Counted from the stretch's first letter, positions 25,901-40,900 are shown. The stretch: DNA of 64,000 nucleotides from Rhynochetos jubatus (GCA_027574665.1 CM050655.1:10659170-10723169), one strand, 5' to 3'. The notes: generated from the sequence alone by a model not told the origin. Translations and numbers: made by a program.

Positions 25901-28900
25901 AATCCTGGCTGCCAGTATGTAGGCATTGCAAAAAAGCCAGAGCCTGTTGTTAGATCACTACTCAGAAATGCTTTAGAGATACTCCAAAGCCCGATAAGGG
26001 CAATCACACCCAGTCGGGAAGCCGCTGTCCCGAGCCCTTGCCCGTTCCACGCTCCCTGCTGTGCAATCCAACCCACTTCCTATGGCGCAGGGAGTAACGG
26101 CTCGCCCTCCACACAAGCTCTGCCAACACTTCCGCTCAGACCTTCCACCCAGGCTTGAAGACACTGAACGTGACCAGAACGGCTGTGAGCAGGGGACTAA
26201 GAGCTATGCAGAAGGTTTCTGGCTGCAGGCGCGCCAGGACAGCCAAAGGGAGCGCGGTAGCCAAGCGTCACAAGGCCAGGTTCCTGCAACAGCACACGTA
26301 CGGGAGGCAGTCAGGGCAATGAGCCTCCAGCTGCTGGCGGGCAACAAGCGAGGCTGAGGAGGACAGGCCTCGACGGAGAATGGTGCTGTAATGCGGAACA
26401 AGCCTGTTCCAGCGGCGTGCCAGCGACACGGGTTTCTAAACCCCATTTGCCCTAGTCCCTACGGGCACGTCGGCTTCGTCTTGAATGTAACAACTCTACG
26501 GATCTTGCTCTGACCCCCTGTAAGGGTTAAAAACAGTTAGCCAGGTCTGAAAGCCATCTCGTGCCCTACCACACTCCCAATTCTGAGTTAAGAGGGAAAA
26601 ATTGTTGGTAGAACTCAGTTTTGATCAATATCCTAAAATAAAACCCCAAACGAACCAAGCAACGAACCCAAGCAAGCCTTCAAAACCCCACCCTTAGGGA
26701 CCGCAGTAGTGAAGCTGCTGTGTTGGGTGGGCTTCCCCCCTTCCCCCTTCTATTCTTCAAGATGCTTAAAGCACATTCTGCTTCTTAACAGATGTGAAGA
26801 GGAGAAAGTACAACAAACAGCATTTGCTCTAGCCAGGGATCTGATGGCACACCTAACCACGGAGCTGCACTCCATACTCCAGAGGGTTCAGGAAGACGTC
26901 CCCGTTGAAGGCACACCTCAGAAATGGCAGGCCATGCACACCCACTCTCATCCCTGTCTTCCCCTGCTTGTTCTATTTATACTCCAGCTTGTGGGAACAG
27001 ATGGTTATTTTCTAGGGTTCAGCACTGCATTTAATGCACTTTTTTTTTTAATTATTCACATGCTGAAGACGTTACAAAACCGCATCTCTGTGCTTAACTA
27101 CTGACAGCTCTGACGAAAATATTGTTTTCACTTTAAAATTTCATAATACCCCAACCCTTTGGGGCACAGCTGCAGAGACAGGGTCAGTCAAAAACTGAAA
27201 CTGTGGCTTACAGACAAATCCACAAGCAAAATTCGGTGGGACAAGCTGTTTTCACGTTAAGTATTTTGTGGCACAGCTCGGTAAGGTAACTGGCGATTTT
27301 GGTTTCCTGGCTGGTTGGGAAAATTACCTCTGCAACTGCTGGTTTCTGTTCTCATGGAAATGCACAAGCCCCCTGCTTTCTCAGTCTGTTCTGTGCTATC
27401 AGTCCAATCACTGCAGGACACGCTCGTGTTTGTTTCCATCAGCCACGTCACTGGGGCAGTTCTCCCGTCCCCAAAATAACTCCTCCTAAACGGATTTGAG
27501 CCTCGCAAGCAAAGCCCAGTGTGACGGCCTGTTGTGGAGTCGCTTTGCACTGAGGTTTAGTGGAGACGGTTCCATTCACCTAGGACCAGCGACAACTGCA
27601 GTGAGACGCTGAGTGAAGGAGGGGCAGTATGTAAGGACCGCAAGCTCAGACAGACGGGCACTGCACTGCTGAAGCGTACAGGCAGTAGTTACGGCCTGTA
27701 TTTTAGCATTTATTAATAGCAGCTTGATAAATCAGTAATTTGATAACGACTGTGTAACCTGTGCCAGGAACGCACTGTAACCGTATTAAAACATAAATGC
27801 CCGACTTTTTTCTCCCTGACAAAAGGGAGCGTTTCATCAGTAAACTGAAAAAAGTGAACATAACCAATGCCTTTTGTTACTGCAGACGAATAGCAGCATG
27901 CGATTTCCTTTCGAACTGTACGTGCTAGGTCTTTGAAAAGGAAGAAATAACGGTCAAAGACAGCCAAAAGCACCGAGCAAGCGTGTGCGTTTCCCAAGGA
28001 ACTGCGGATCCCCTGCAACTCCGTGGTGGCAACCGTCCTGAACAGCACGAGTGCACTTTTTTTATTTCTAGTATCACTCGGCGCTACTTTGACAGCTCAC
28101 ACGGTAACGCCTGCATTGACACTGGCTCCTGTGTTTTACAGTTAGCCATTGCTAAGTTCTGAGGGGGATGGAAAATAAGCAATTATTCTAAATTAGTTAC
28201 TTCAAGCTCTACAAATTTTTCCCCCACCCACAGCGAGATGTCAAATACCATCTCTTCAGTGTCTATTTCTGTGGGTGCAAAGTTTCCTTCGGCCCTGCCC
28301 GTCGTTCTTCTAGAGCTACCAAAGAAAATAATAAACCTGAGTGGATACACAAATCTGCTACCCACTCACGCAAGGTTTCCGATGTTCAGCTGCTGTAACA
28401 ATACCTCAAGGGATACCCCACAGAGGCACCGTTTCCAACCGCTGGAGAAACACTATCACCCGCAACAGGCATTTTCCATTACAGCTACACCGAACGTGCG
28501 AAGTTGGTAAGAAGGAAAACCCAGACTGCCTCGGCTTTTAACTCTCGGGTCATGTCACCGTAGGTGATTAAAATGTACCTTGCCTAAATTCATCACACAA
28601 CGCTGCACATACTCCAGGCATCCTCCCACTGCAATTACAGCACTGCTCAAAGAGACAAGCACAGGACATGAAGACACCCCACGACAGCTACACAAGAGGT
28701 GATAATTCACATAAAAGCAAGTCAGGAGCTGAGCACTTGGAGCCATCTTGAAATATAAGGAGAAGGTACATTTGAAAGGAATCCTTTATTTGAAGAAAAT
28801 TAGAAATACAACAATTAAACCCTAAAAAAAGCTCCAGTGAAGATACAAAGTAGCAATCCAAAGCACAGTGTTTTCTTTTAAAAAAGCTTAAGTGATTTCT

Positions 28901-31900
28901 AAAAGGAATTTCCAACCCCAGCAGCAACCAAACAGCAGAAGGGGAATTTGTCATTGGAACACAGGTGCTCTGATTTCGCATTTCACTACCGATTTCTGAA
29001 GCGGAGCCACTGGTCCCAGACCCACGCCCTGCCAGACGTTTGGCCTTGAATTACGCGTACAGAAAATTCACGCAGAGCAGAGAGGTACCAACCTTGAATG
29101 CCATACGGAATGGAACCATACCTGATGGTGCTGGGAGTCATCCAGTGTTTTGAAAACCATGGCTACCATCCCATGTGCTCTCAGATGCATTCGGAAGCTG
29201 GGCATGGCGCACTTGGTGGCCAAGCTGATTACACTAGAGAAAATTATTTCTGGATTAGAATTACGACGAACATGTTTACAAAAAGGGCAGATCAACAAGT
29301 CTACAGAACGTGGCTGACCAGAAACCTCAGACCTTGACAAACTGTCCCAATGTTCCTTCTAGAATTGCATATGGCAAGTCAGTAACTGGTGAACAGAGCA
29401 GCAGTGTGTCAACAGCTGCCTACCAGCACCAAACTGGCTGCTTTAATGCTGGCTAAAACCCGGATTTGAAAGGGCACCCTGAACTTGCTTATTTCAAACA
29501 GAAGCTGAAATAACTTCAAACAGTTCAACCGAAAGCAAAGCATTCATGGATTAGGCACGAAGCTCTGGTTTTGAGGCACAGGAGAGCTCATTATGGATCA
29601 CGGCATTACCAGAAACCATTCCTGTGAGCTTCCATCGCTGTTATCTAATTGCCTGGTCAGTGCCTCTTATACCTGACAATCCTTTTACAAACGACCAAAT
29701 ATCTTTAATATTTATTGCTGCATTTATGGCTCATGGAAACACTATAAATTACAGGAAAAATTTGAAATACATTTGCCTAATCGATGATCAGCATAACAGA
29801 ATGGAAGTTTTCTCCTGTATTTATTAGCAAGCTGTCTGCCGTTCCTAGCAGAGTGCAACATACAGACTGTTAAAAACATATTGCTTTTAGACGCGCGGTA
29901 GCGTGGGAGTGACTCTGCAACCCGTCTGCCATGACTACTTAAGAATCATCTCATAAAAGATCCACGGGGTACGGTGTTTAAAGAACAAGTGCTCGTTCTG
30001 TCTCCCGTCACAACAGCACCAGTCAGAGCTTACCTACTGGCTCCTGATTCTTTTACGTCTATTCCTATCCTTACACACTGATTTCCTTTAGAAACACACT
30101 TTTCTTTTAATTTGTTAACTGAAAGAAAAAACGTTGATGGTGTTTACACAACGTCAGTTTAAGGTGCCAGGAAGCTTGCCGTATCAGCAAGTTAGGTGAA
30201 GTCAATACGAAAAACACCCCGCAACTGTCGCTACGGCATTACTTTATGCTTAACGTAACGTACACACACACTGGGTAAGAGACTCCTTGCGTTAACACCC
30301 CAGCAACAGTATTCGGAGCTAGTTTTGAGGCAGTAACACAAAGCATAAATGCGCCAAATAGCCCTCCTAAAGGACAAAAGCTTTCTCATCCCCAGGCAAA
30401 TCCCAAGTGTCCTCATCACCTGTCTTGGATTCAAGTTTTCCTGTCTCTACCATTTTAGTTTTGCTAAACAGAGAGGAAAATTTACAAGCATTGAGAAGAT
30501 CATTACACGGTTACACAACATCATTCTAATCGCTTTTATGTCCAGGGAATGGACACCGATATTGTCAAACTTCTGCAAAGCTAGACTTATGTTTTTGATA
30601 CTAACTTCACAATTCTGTGTAACCTGAACATTAAGAGTGTAACGAGCAGTTCAAGACCACTTAGGGAAGCGTCCAGTTAATGAGGCCACAATTCTTCCCG
30701 TGGTTGCTGTATTCATTAGTGCTCAACAGAAGATAAAGAACAGGTGGCTGGAGTTAAACACCATCTCAGGACTATGTTAATTCCAGATTATAGCCAGCAC
30801 ACTTCCCAGTCTCAGGGATTTTATTTTAGAACTCAATTTTGCATTAAAAGTCAGAACAGGCATCGCACATAAGACAGCATTACACAAAGAGAAGTCACCA
30901 GAAAAGATTTTTTTACATTTGTGGCAAGTAAAACAAGTGTCCTGAAGATGCCTCTTACTGTACAATATCCCACTGCACCTTGCTGGACATACTGGTTCTG
31001 GATTTTCCACAATCTCCCTTGGTGATTACTGTCCAGTGTTGCTCGTTACGGCGGCAGTGCCAGGTGGCTATCCAAACAACATTTCAAGGCATGGACGTTT
31101 CACTGACAAATATTTTGCTCAATACCTCTTCTGATACAAGTTCAGTGCTTTAGATGAAGATCTTACCTAAGGCAACGTGTGTTTAGGGGCTGATTGCTCT
31201 TCAATCCACTTAGCAAGTACTCAATATCATCTGTGAACTCTTGATTTTCACCAAATTCCACTACATCATTGAAGTGCTTTACATGCTGAACAACAGTGTA
31301 TAACTGGAAGAGACAAACATTTTGACTTAGGTAAGTTGCTCTTGGGTTTCACCATAACCATCACAAGTGCAGTTTAAAATCTATTCACTTCGGAGCGCAA
31401 GGAGACGTTACGAAGTTAATGAGGGCCATTCAACTATTTACAGAAACGTTATCTTTAACAGGAAAGCCAAAGCTCATTTTGACACTGTTCCTTCAGTACT
31501 TAGGGTTACTGATAATTCTTTATCTTAAAAATTTGTTAAAAATACTTACTTCTTTGTCTTCTTTCCTACATTTCAATGCAGTTACTATCTCTTGATAGGG
31601 CTGAGTAGGTATTGTCACAGTTTTTATCACTTTGGGAGGTGGTGCAGGAGCCTTAAAAACTCCATCATCTTTATGAATTGCCTCCTTTGAAGATAGCCTT
31701 ACCTATTAATAAGAAAGTGCTAAAATGGGCAGATGTTTTGAGCATGTAAACATACACTAAATACATCAGGAAACAGTACAGGTCCGCAATTGTCAAACTC
31801 ACATTTGGGGACTATTTGGTCCTTGCCTTACACTACCAAGATGTACCTAAGCTGTGTGATCATGTACCTACTCTTCAGATAAAATTAGGATGTCAGAAAT

Positions 31901-34900
31901 TGTATGCATTTTTAATTACAAAAACCAGCTCTGAGGAGCCAGGAAAGCTCCAGTGGAATTCAGAAACTAAAAAAGAAAAAAAAAGTCATCCTTTACACTG
32001 ATTCCCTAAGCTTTAGGGTAAGTAAACCACCCAAGTTCAGTGTTCGAAAACAATGGTCTGTGGATACTTACAAGTATCTTACCCCCTTACACTGGAGGTT
32101 CCAGGGCTGCCTAAGTTGGTTGCCCCACTGACCCATCGGTACACTCTGAATACGAGCACAGCACTGAGCCGTCACCGTCTCAACACGGCCTGACTGAACA
32201 ACTCTGGGCCTACTGCTCCCACGGCTAACTACTGGAGGCTACGCACCACGGTACTCAGGGTGTAGCGCCCAGAAAACAGACCTCACCAACCTGATACTCC
32301 AAACTGTATTTTGCCTGTAGGTAGAAAAGTACCAACGTAAATTGTGTAGCACCGTAAAACATTGCCACGCAGAGAAATCAGAGGGGCACAGTACATGCCT
32401 CAAACAGGTAGGGCGTGCTCTTGCCAACTCACGGTGTTCGCTGTACACCGGCCTTGTTCCTATTCGTGTTGTTAATATTTTAGGAACAACGGATTATTGC
32501 ACAAAATACAGCAAAACCTATTCTGAACTTACAACAGGTAACAGAGAACTTGACGTTGGGTCTGGAACAACTACTGCCAAGTTTCCAGCCATCTCAGGCC
32601 AAGTATTGCAGGTCGTTCCTCCACCTACTCCTCTGTATTAGTGTGAGGTTAGCGTAAGCTTAAGTGTCAGCTTATCTTCAGATTACTCCTTTGGCCCGAA
32701 ATCAGATGTGAGGACAAACTACAGAAACCAAGGCGTTCAGGAAAGAGACTTCCAAAAAGCCAATTTCTACATGCACAAGTCCCAGTGCCTGGGTCACATA
32801 CTCACCCCTCAGTTTCCTTACACAGAAGGATGAGAATTTTTTCAAAGGTCTAATAAATAGAATTCTAAAAAAGTAGAATTGCTGTGCAGGCACAGAGGAT
32901 GCGTTAAGGGTTACTCACTCCGGGGGGTATTTTGAGAGCAAGCCGTAACAACCTGCTGTATTAGTGCTCTTGACGCGCTGCCTCTGTCACTGTGGAGCCC
33001 CTCAGCGCTGGCTCACTTGGGCTCCAGGGGCCAAACGCTAACGAGCCGCCCTGCAAAGCTGATTTACAGCACGTGCACACTGGAGGATGCGATCTTATCA
33101 GCCTGTGAACACAGGGGATCCACTGAAGTACCTCATCCAAGCCTTGCTTAATGGCTTCCCCTTCAAAGCAAATTCCAGAGGAGCCTGGAGAGGCCGCAGG
33201 AAAGAGTACTTGGCACAAGGAGCTGGCATGCTGTGTGTTTCTCACCATCAATCTAAGACACATTTATCCAGAAGTTCAGGTAACAGATTTCCACAGAAAT
33301 TAAAGAGGCAGGATCATCTGCACAGGGATTCCCACTGAACATCTGGATCACGGCTCATTTATCTTGTAACCCTCAAATCTTAATCACACACTTGTAAATC
33401 AAGGACTGAGGTACCTTCAAGATGTACACCACACCATGAGGAGCAGATACAAATCCCCCTAACTGGCTTGTTCGGCCAAACCTGTGCCATATTCCTGAAT
33501 TACTGTTTCCATGGTTCCAGCCACCAAGCGGGAGTTTGAGAGGAGACAAAATGGCTTGTCTGAATAGGAATGATCCAGACGTTTTCCTCGCCTGAAGGGG
33601 ATATATTCAAAGTCTGTCTGAGACAGACCCGCACAAACATCTGCCTTTAAGTTAGCTATCAGAGTGCTTCACAAAACCCGGGATCAATACAATGATTCAG
33701 TAAGCAACGAAAGCTGCGGTTCAAGGACACATAATTTAGACTGATAAATGGATTTAGGAGAAACCCAGGACTGAAATTTCCGCTTTCTCCCCAAAGCTGA
33801 GTGCTAATGGCTCTGTTAGAATGCACCATCTGCGTTTTCCAGGCGGTGCGGTTACTGCTGAAGGCAGGCTGTTCAGAATATGGTGAGGATGCAACCAAGC
33901 CCAACTCTAAATCGAAGAGGAGCTAGTATCAGAGCAGCACACACAGAGGTGGGATTAGAAAACAGCCCCAAACCCCCGAAACTGGTGACAACAACTAGAG
34001 CTGATGACTTATCACTGCACCAATAGGTGCTTTGTGATTTTCTGTTCTCAGGCGAGCGCTGTCAGCAAGGCCCCAAATGCACTGACGTTTACTGACAGCG
34101 TCCAGTGCTCCCTGAACACAACCAGTAGCAACTTCTACACATACATGAGCCCGAGACCCTGCACTGTCAGGGTCTCAAACGAGTTAAAAACCAACTAGCT
34201 TAAGCCTGGGAACAATCGCTGGTTTTTGAACAACACTTCAAGTACTGTTCCACCTCCTGCCTACTGTCTGTAGTCATGCTTGTGTCTGCTGTGTTCATAC
34301 TGGCATTTCTGGCCGTGTACAGAAAATTCTGTTTCCTTCACAGCGTCTGAAGACTCCACTCAGCAGTGCATGATACTTCACTCCATTAGAAAGGAAGAAC
34401 AAAAGAAACGTCTCCCTTTTAAGTTTTTCCTTTCTGATTTCCATGGATATTAGTAAATTAATCCTAGGAGTTCTCGCAGAAGACAAACTGGAGTCCATGG
34501 TTAGAAAGCTTAACTTCAGCAGAGGAGGGAACATAACTTCACTGAAGTTTTTTTGTGTATCTGTACACTGAAATGAGATGGAAGATCCCATTCTAGAGTA
34601 TTTCCAGTGACTGGTGTTTTCCTATCAGATACCCAATGGCTCACATCACAAAGTGGACTTCATTCTGAATTACTGTGACATTACCAGATATCAAGAACTT
34701 GGGTTTCAAAATATATCAGTGAACCTTAAAAGAAGATTCACTAAGCTTGAGAGAAAACAGTCTACTTACTGGGACACTGGGAGTTTTCAAAACCGGTGGT
34801 GCTGGCAGAGCCTCTGATTCTGGCTGGTTCCAGTGTCTAGCATTATATACAGCTTTTGTGGGAGACTAGAAGATAAAAACACGAGTTATTTTTTAAGCAA

Positions 34901-37900
34901 ATCTACCCGTAGTCACTATACACTTCAAAAATTACTGTAGCAGTAATGTAGCCCAACAAGGAAAACAAGCTTCGTTTCCCCCCCGCTGCATTCCCAGCAA
35001 CACAAGTTCTCAACAGGGTACATATGAGAACACCGGGAAGACTGACGCATCACGTGGCTTTAAAGACACGACGCCTATTTCGAGAACGTTTCAGTTTTTC
35101 TACTTTGAAAATGCATTCAAAGACAAAAGGGCTGCTCCCGGCCTGCAGACAAACCCAGACAGCTGGGGGGAAAACAGCCCACATGGCAGCGAACACCATG
35201 TCAGCAGGAAACATGACTAGGTTAGAGTCAAAGTGTAGAACTGCCGTAGACTTTGCTGCTTGGCCGAATAGAAAACACAAGTGAAGTGCCTCAATCCACA
35301 GTAATAAATCAAGACAACCTTTTTCTTCCTGCTCACAAGTGCGTCAAGGCAGATCAAGGTGCATCACAATTTACTGTCCTTCAGGTTTTGGGAAACACAA
35401 TATAATTCTTTGAGGAAGCAAAGGCAAAACTATCATCCTAGCAGTAGAGTTTGTGCATCTAGTGGTGTACTACTCCAGGCTAACGTACCATCACAATTTT
35501 CCCAATTTCCCAACATAGCATATACGGTATAAAGTGCGTAACCGCGCACCTTCTCACATGCACTTACACAGCATTATAAACATGGAAAGAATACATATAA
35601 GAAAAAGCAGTTGGGCATTAAGCATAATTTTCTGTCAAAATATAGTGTATCAACACCAGCACAGAGATACTGGCTCACATACAGCCCACCGAAGGGCCAG
35701 GTGTAGCACACCTTGCATTACCCGCTACGGACTGAGCACCGTTCTGTCACGTGTAACAAGGCTTTTGCATGTCAAAGCTGGGAGGTAGATCTTGTAACAT
35801 TACTGTTAAAACTCTACTGGGCCGCATCCTTCCATTCTTCACCAGAGAAAGCCCTGACTAACAAACCTTTAAAGAATCTCAGCAGGATGAAAATCTCAGC
35901 TAGGAGTCTTCTGAGCCCCAAATACCTGCCAAGCGCTACATCATTCTAGTTTCCAGACAAGAGAAAAGCCTCTTCCCCTCCTACAGTGAGCTTTGATGTG
36001 GCCATGAAAAACTTAACTTAGTTGGGTTTTTTGATTTTTTTTTTTTAAAGCAGAGCTCGTGTACCATTCAGCAACAAGTACACAAGGGCCATCGTCTTAC
36101 TGGTTTTATCTGTTTTCCAAGGAGGCTCTTCTGAACAATCCATTTTTGGCCACCCACAGGAATGCAAAACAAGGTTTCTGATCCTTCCAATTTTTAATTT
36201 TCCCAAGTAAGAGAAGCACTAATTTAGCCAATTTCCCGACAGCCTCACCAAGCTCAAAAAAGTTAAACTGAGAAACCAGTTTTAAGTTCATGCTGCTACA
36301 GTTACAAGAGGACAGCTCTGCCCACAAATAGGAAGACTGTGTCATACAGCCACTTAGCTGGCCAAAGCTACCTGTGTCAAAAGGGTTAAAGTGTTAACCC
36401 TCTCTTCCCCTACACATTTCTGAGTAGAAAACTGTGACCGGGAACGTGACTCGGGGTGCGTGATGAACAAACGAAGGACAACTTAGCCACAGGGATGCTT
36501 TTTTATGTTATGATTATTTTTTTATCGTGACAGATAGCACGTTTCACAAACGTCTGTAATGAAAAAGAACCACTCAGCATTTTCTAGATACTCCCTGCTT
36601 TTCTTTGAATTACTCATAACTCTTCCACAAATGATCCCAGTGCATACTTAAGACTGGGAAGAGAAGGTACGAGCTCCTGGGTGCCGTACCCTGGTACACA
36701 GGTTAATTGAGGGAAATTATGCGCTCTATCAAGTAACCAGCAGGAAGGTACAGTGTACCTGGAGTATCAGTTTCAGCTGATGTGTCACTCTTAACCGTGC
36801 AGGGAAGCTTGAGCACTGCAATTCTGAGAGCAGCGCACTGCAATACAGCTGCCACAAGTCCTATTAACATGGGATATTCCTTATTAACAGTCCCAAATCT
36901 CAGTGATATTCTATCCCTGCTTAAAGGATACTAACATATTAATATTCCTGAATTTCCTGTGTGGGAGCTACACGCCACACAGCAGCTTCTCAGGTCTCTG
37001 CCACAGCGGGGTTGGGCTCAGCACACCCCGAGGGGAGGGGGAGATGCTGCAGGGAGACGCAGCCCACACAACTGGATCTGTGATTTCTGCCGTTCTCTCA
37101 GCTCGATGCCGAAGCAACAGGGCACACGCAGACCGAGGCAGGCTCTGCTGCTGCCGAACTCCCACTTTTACGCAGCTGAAGGGAAGAGCACACACAGTCG
37201 CTGCCCCATACATAAAGCCTCCGCCCGTGTCCCACCTGCGCGTTCCTTTTTCTTCAGGCCTCGTGCTTCAGGAGGAACGAGCACAGCCCTCGCTAGGCAC
37301 AGGGCGAGCAGGGTCACGCCGGTGTTCGTGCTCGTGCTGCTCAGCCAGGTGGCAGTTGGGACGGGCCCTCGCTGACCCGTGCGACAGGAGCGTTTGCGGT
37401 CTCGGCTTTCCAAAACTCAGCACCCCTGCTGCATACACATGCGCACAGCGTGAAGCACGCACGACACAGAGCGCAGTGCTGTGATGAGGAGCAAGAAGAA
37501 CCAAGGGTACAAACAGCTGTGCCAGCCTAATCGAAAGGTCCACACAGCATTAGGGTGCTTCCTGCAGCGCAGAGCAACAGCTGATGCGTAGGAAAGAGTT
37601 CAACAGGGCAAACAGATAAAGACAATTCCTTCTAAATACTCAGGGCTCAAAGGCTTCCCGAGTCAAATATGGCATTCTTTTTATTCAACAGCCCAAAATA
37701 GGCTTTTCTTCCCCAGTTTTCCTTAATCCCTTACTAAATCAAAAACCAGGGCATCCCAAAGTGGTTTGTGACAAGGCACTTCACAGCTTGCTTCGGCACT
37801 ACCCCTGCAGTACAGAACCAAGCCACTCTTCATGTAGGAAATCAAGCGATGCCAACAAACGCTTGTGCTGAGAAATGAGGACGTCTCCACTGAACAGCTC

Positions 37901-40900
37901 TCATCTAACAGAACCTGAACTGTCACTGAAAACGGGAATTATTTGACACCTCAAATACCTACGGAAGGTTACTTTTAGCCACTACCCCTTGTAATGTCTT
38001 TCACTTTGATATCAAATTCCACCTGGGATTCCAGCGATGCCTTCCCACTAACATCAGACAGCAGACACGGCTCCCCAGCATCCCTACCATCTGCTCCAGT
38101 ATCCTGTCTCACACTGCCTGCACACGCAGCTCGACCACCAAACACACCTCCAGAAATCTGACCCTGCTTTCCAAAGAAATAGCTTCTAATCAGTTCTAAC
38201 ATACCGTGCAGGGATTTTGGAGTCTTCCTTACAGCTCACATGGACACGGTAAACGCATCCCCCTGGAGGTGGGTTGACCCTGGCTGGAGGCCAGGTGCCC
38301 ACCAAACTGCTCTGTCACTGCCCTCCTCACCTGGGCCGGGAAGAGGGAGTATGATAAAAGGCTTGTAGCTCGAGATAAGGACAGGGAGAGATTGTCCAGC
38401 AATTACTGTCATGGGCAAAACAGACTCAACTTGGGGGAAAAAAGTATTTTAATTTATCATCAGTCAGAATCAGTAAAAAGAGAACTAAACCCAAACCTGA
38501 AAACCTGCCTTTGCCCCTCCCATCTTCCCAGACTGAACTTCACTCCTGGTTTCTCCACTTGCTCCCCTGCAGCAGCACAAGGGAACTGGGAATGGGGTTG
38601 TGGTCAGTCCATCACACACTGTCTCTGCTGCTCCGTCCTCCTCAGGGGAGGATCCTCACACTCTGCCCCTGCTCCAGTGTGGGGTCCCTCCCACAGGGGA
38701 CAGTCCTCCACCAACTTCTCCAACGTGAGTCCTTCCCATGGGCTGCAGTTAATCCCAAACTGCTCCAGTGTGGGTCCCTCCCACAGGGTGCCATCCTTCA
38801 AGAGCAGCCTGCTCCAGCCTGAGCCCCCTCGGGGTCACCAGTCCTGCCAGCAAACCTGCTCCAGCCTGGGCTCCTCTCTCCACGTGGCCACAGCTCGTGC
38901 CAGGAGCCTGCTCCAGTGCAGGATGCCCACGGGGTCACTGCCTCCTTCAGGCATCCCCCTGCTCTGGCGTGGGGTCCTCCCTGGGCTGCAGGGGGATCTC
39001 TGCTCCCCCATGACCCTCCATGGCTGCAGGGCACAGCCGGCCTCACCATGGGCTGCCAGGAGCACCTCCTCCTTCTCCACTGACCTGGGGGTCTGCAAAG
39101 TTCTCTCTCTCACATCTTGTGCTCTGTCTGCCAAATCTCCCTTCTGTTTTTCTCGTCCCTTCTCAAACATGTTATCCCAGAGGTGTTATGACTGGGATTG
39201 GCTCGGCCTTGGCCAGCGGTGGGTCCATCTTGGAGCTGGCTGGCATTGGCTCTGTTGGACGTAAGGGAGGCTTCTGGCAGCTTCTCACAGAATCCACCCC
39301 TGTAGTCCCGCTGCTACCAAAACCTTGCCACAACAAACCAATACACCCCTTTACAACCACTTCTTAAAGCAACCATCACATTTTTCCCTGCAACAAAACA
39401 AAGATGAACTTCCAAAACTCCATCGATACAGACCGATCAGCACGCACTGCGAAGGCTCACTCTAGATTACTGTGTGACAGAAGTGAAGTCAGGAAAATAT
39501 CAAAGAGCACATGAACGCTAGCGCACAACGGCTTTTCATCACGAGGGCCTGATCACAAATGCAAAGGGGTTCGTTTGGCTGGGTTTTTTAAGGCAACTCA
39601 GATGCTTGTGGTAACAAGCTTCCCTGAAGAAGCAACACTGACATTTAAGCAGCAGTAATTTAAGAAAGCGACTTTCTCTTAAAGACAAGCCAACCTTGCA
39701 ATTATTCAAATAATGCAGACTTTAAGAATTCTTCTTCTCAGGATGAACTGAGAATAGATGCAAGTGGAAGCAGATCACTCCTTTGAATTCTGTGTTCTTA
39801 AGGCAAGTAAGTCCTGCAATATTAATCAGCTGTAAGAGCTTCTGCCGAATCGCACCAGTTGCCTTTTTTCCTGTGTACCGAACTGACAGCTGTTTACACA
39901 CAGACAGACGTCTGCAAGCGCAAATATTCCCGGGAGGGTATACAGCACATCACGCTGTGGGACTCTGCGTGTGGTTCTGGGGGGGTGATCCGAGATGCAC
40001 AACCAGAACTAATGCCAGGGATTTTACTAAAAGCACAGGGCTGTCAGTTTTACAGGATCAGCTCCAAATGGCATAAACTATGGGTCACGCTTAACCTCCC
40101 ACCCCTGAAAGCCTCAAAGCCGAAATTTTCAAGAGCTGGCACTCTGCACATACTGATGTGGCACTGCCTGCCGTTCACAGACGTAAGAATAGCAGAAAAT
40201 AACAGCCAGGGACACGAATCATGCCGGAAATAGTATCAAATCAAGAAAGACAGCAGCTATTTGCAGGCAAGAATGCTTTCCAAGGTAGAAGACAATGGCA
40301 AAAGCAAGCCCTAAACCATTTTTAACTGGTATCCTGATAAAAGCATTCATGTCTGAAGGGCATTCATTAAGACTGTATGCCAGATGCTCGTCAAAACTAT
40401 ACGTTAAAAAACCCACCAGTAAACCAAGATATGCTATTATTTAGTACTCAGTATCCATAACTATTACGAGTACTACTGTCCTGCATGCCTCACTTTGAAC
40501 AGGAAAAAGACAACAGGTATGTTACGCAGCACAGAACTGTTCATAATGGACAGTTTCCTTTGAAACGGCCCTGAACACCCATTCAGAGCAAAGAAAAAGA
40601 AATCACGCTTCAAAACAAGATGGAGTATCAGTTCTGCCCAGGCTGAGCCATGTGCATGTAACACAAAAAGAGAAGTTCATTTGGGCTCCAGAGAAGACCA
40701 CCATTTCCAACAGCAGTTAAAAAGCAGAAGCAAACCTGGACCAAGCCATTAATTCAGTGTTCAAAACGTGAAGCGAGTCTCCATTATTTGGATCACAGTA
40801 GAAGTTAGTGCCAATAAACCATCTCTGGGTGCCACAAAGCACTTAGTCGTGAGCTGCTACACCATTTAACACCGCGCACGCGTCCTGCGTGCACACGGCT

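Noticed and set aside
27713..28048. 111-codon minus-strand frame
   Set aside because: It matches no WAPL segment. Exons 6 and 7 join in phase without it, and no family is recognised.
29098..29337. 79-codon plus-strand frame
   Set aside because: It is the antisense shadow of WAPL exon 6 (29122-29233).
30777..31010. Cys-rich minus-strand frame resembling a zinc finger
   Set aside because: The Cys/His spacing does not fit LIM, RING or C2H2 patterns, and it lies in a WAPL intron without exon-like ends.
36903..37484. 193-codon plus-strand open frame
   Set aside because: It falls in a GC-rich patch where several frames are open at once, with Cys/Arg/Ser-rich translation and no recognised domain.
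38392..39264. 290-codon plus-strand open frame
   Set aside because: It lies within the GC-rich LTR-like repeat, runs through its degenerate tandem units and is antisense to the element. It is Ser/Pro/Cys-rich low-complexity translation of a repeat, not a gene.
38264..39345. The tandem units as a minisatellite or CRISPR-like array
   Set aside because: Units differ in length and sequence and sit inside a recognised avian ERV-type repeat, so they are part of that element.
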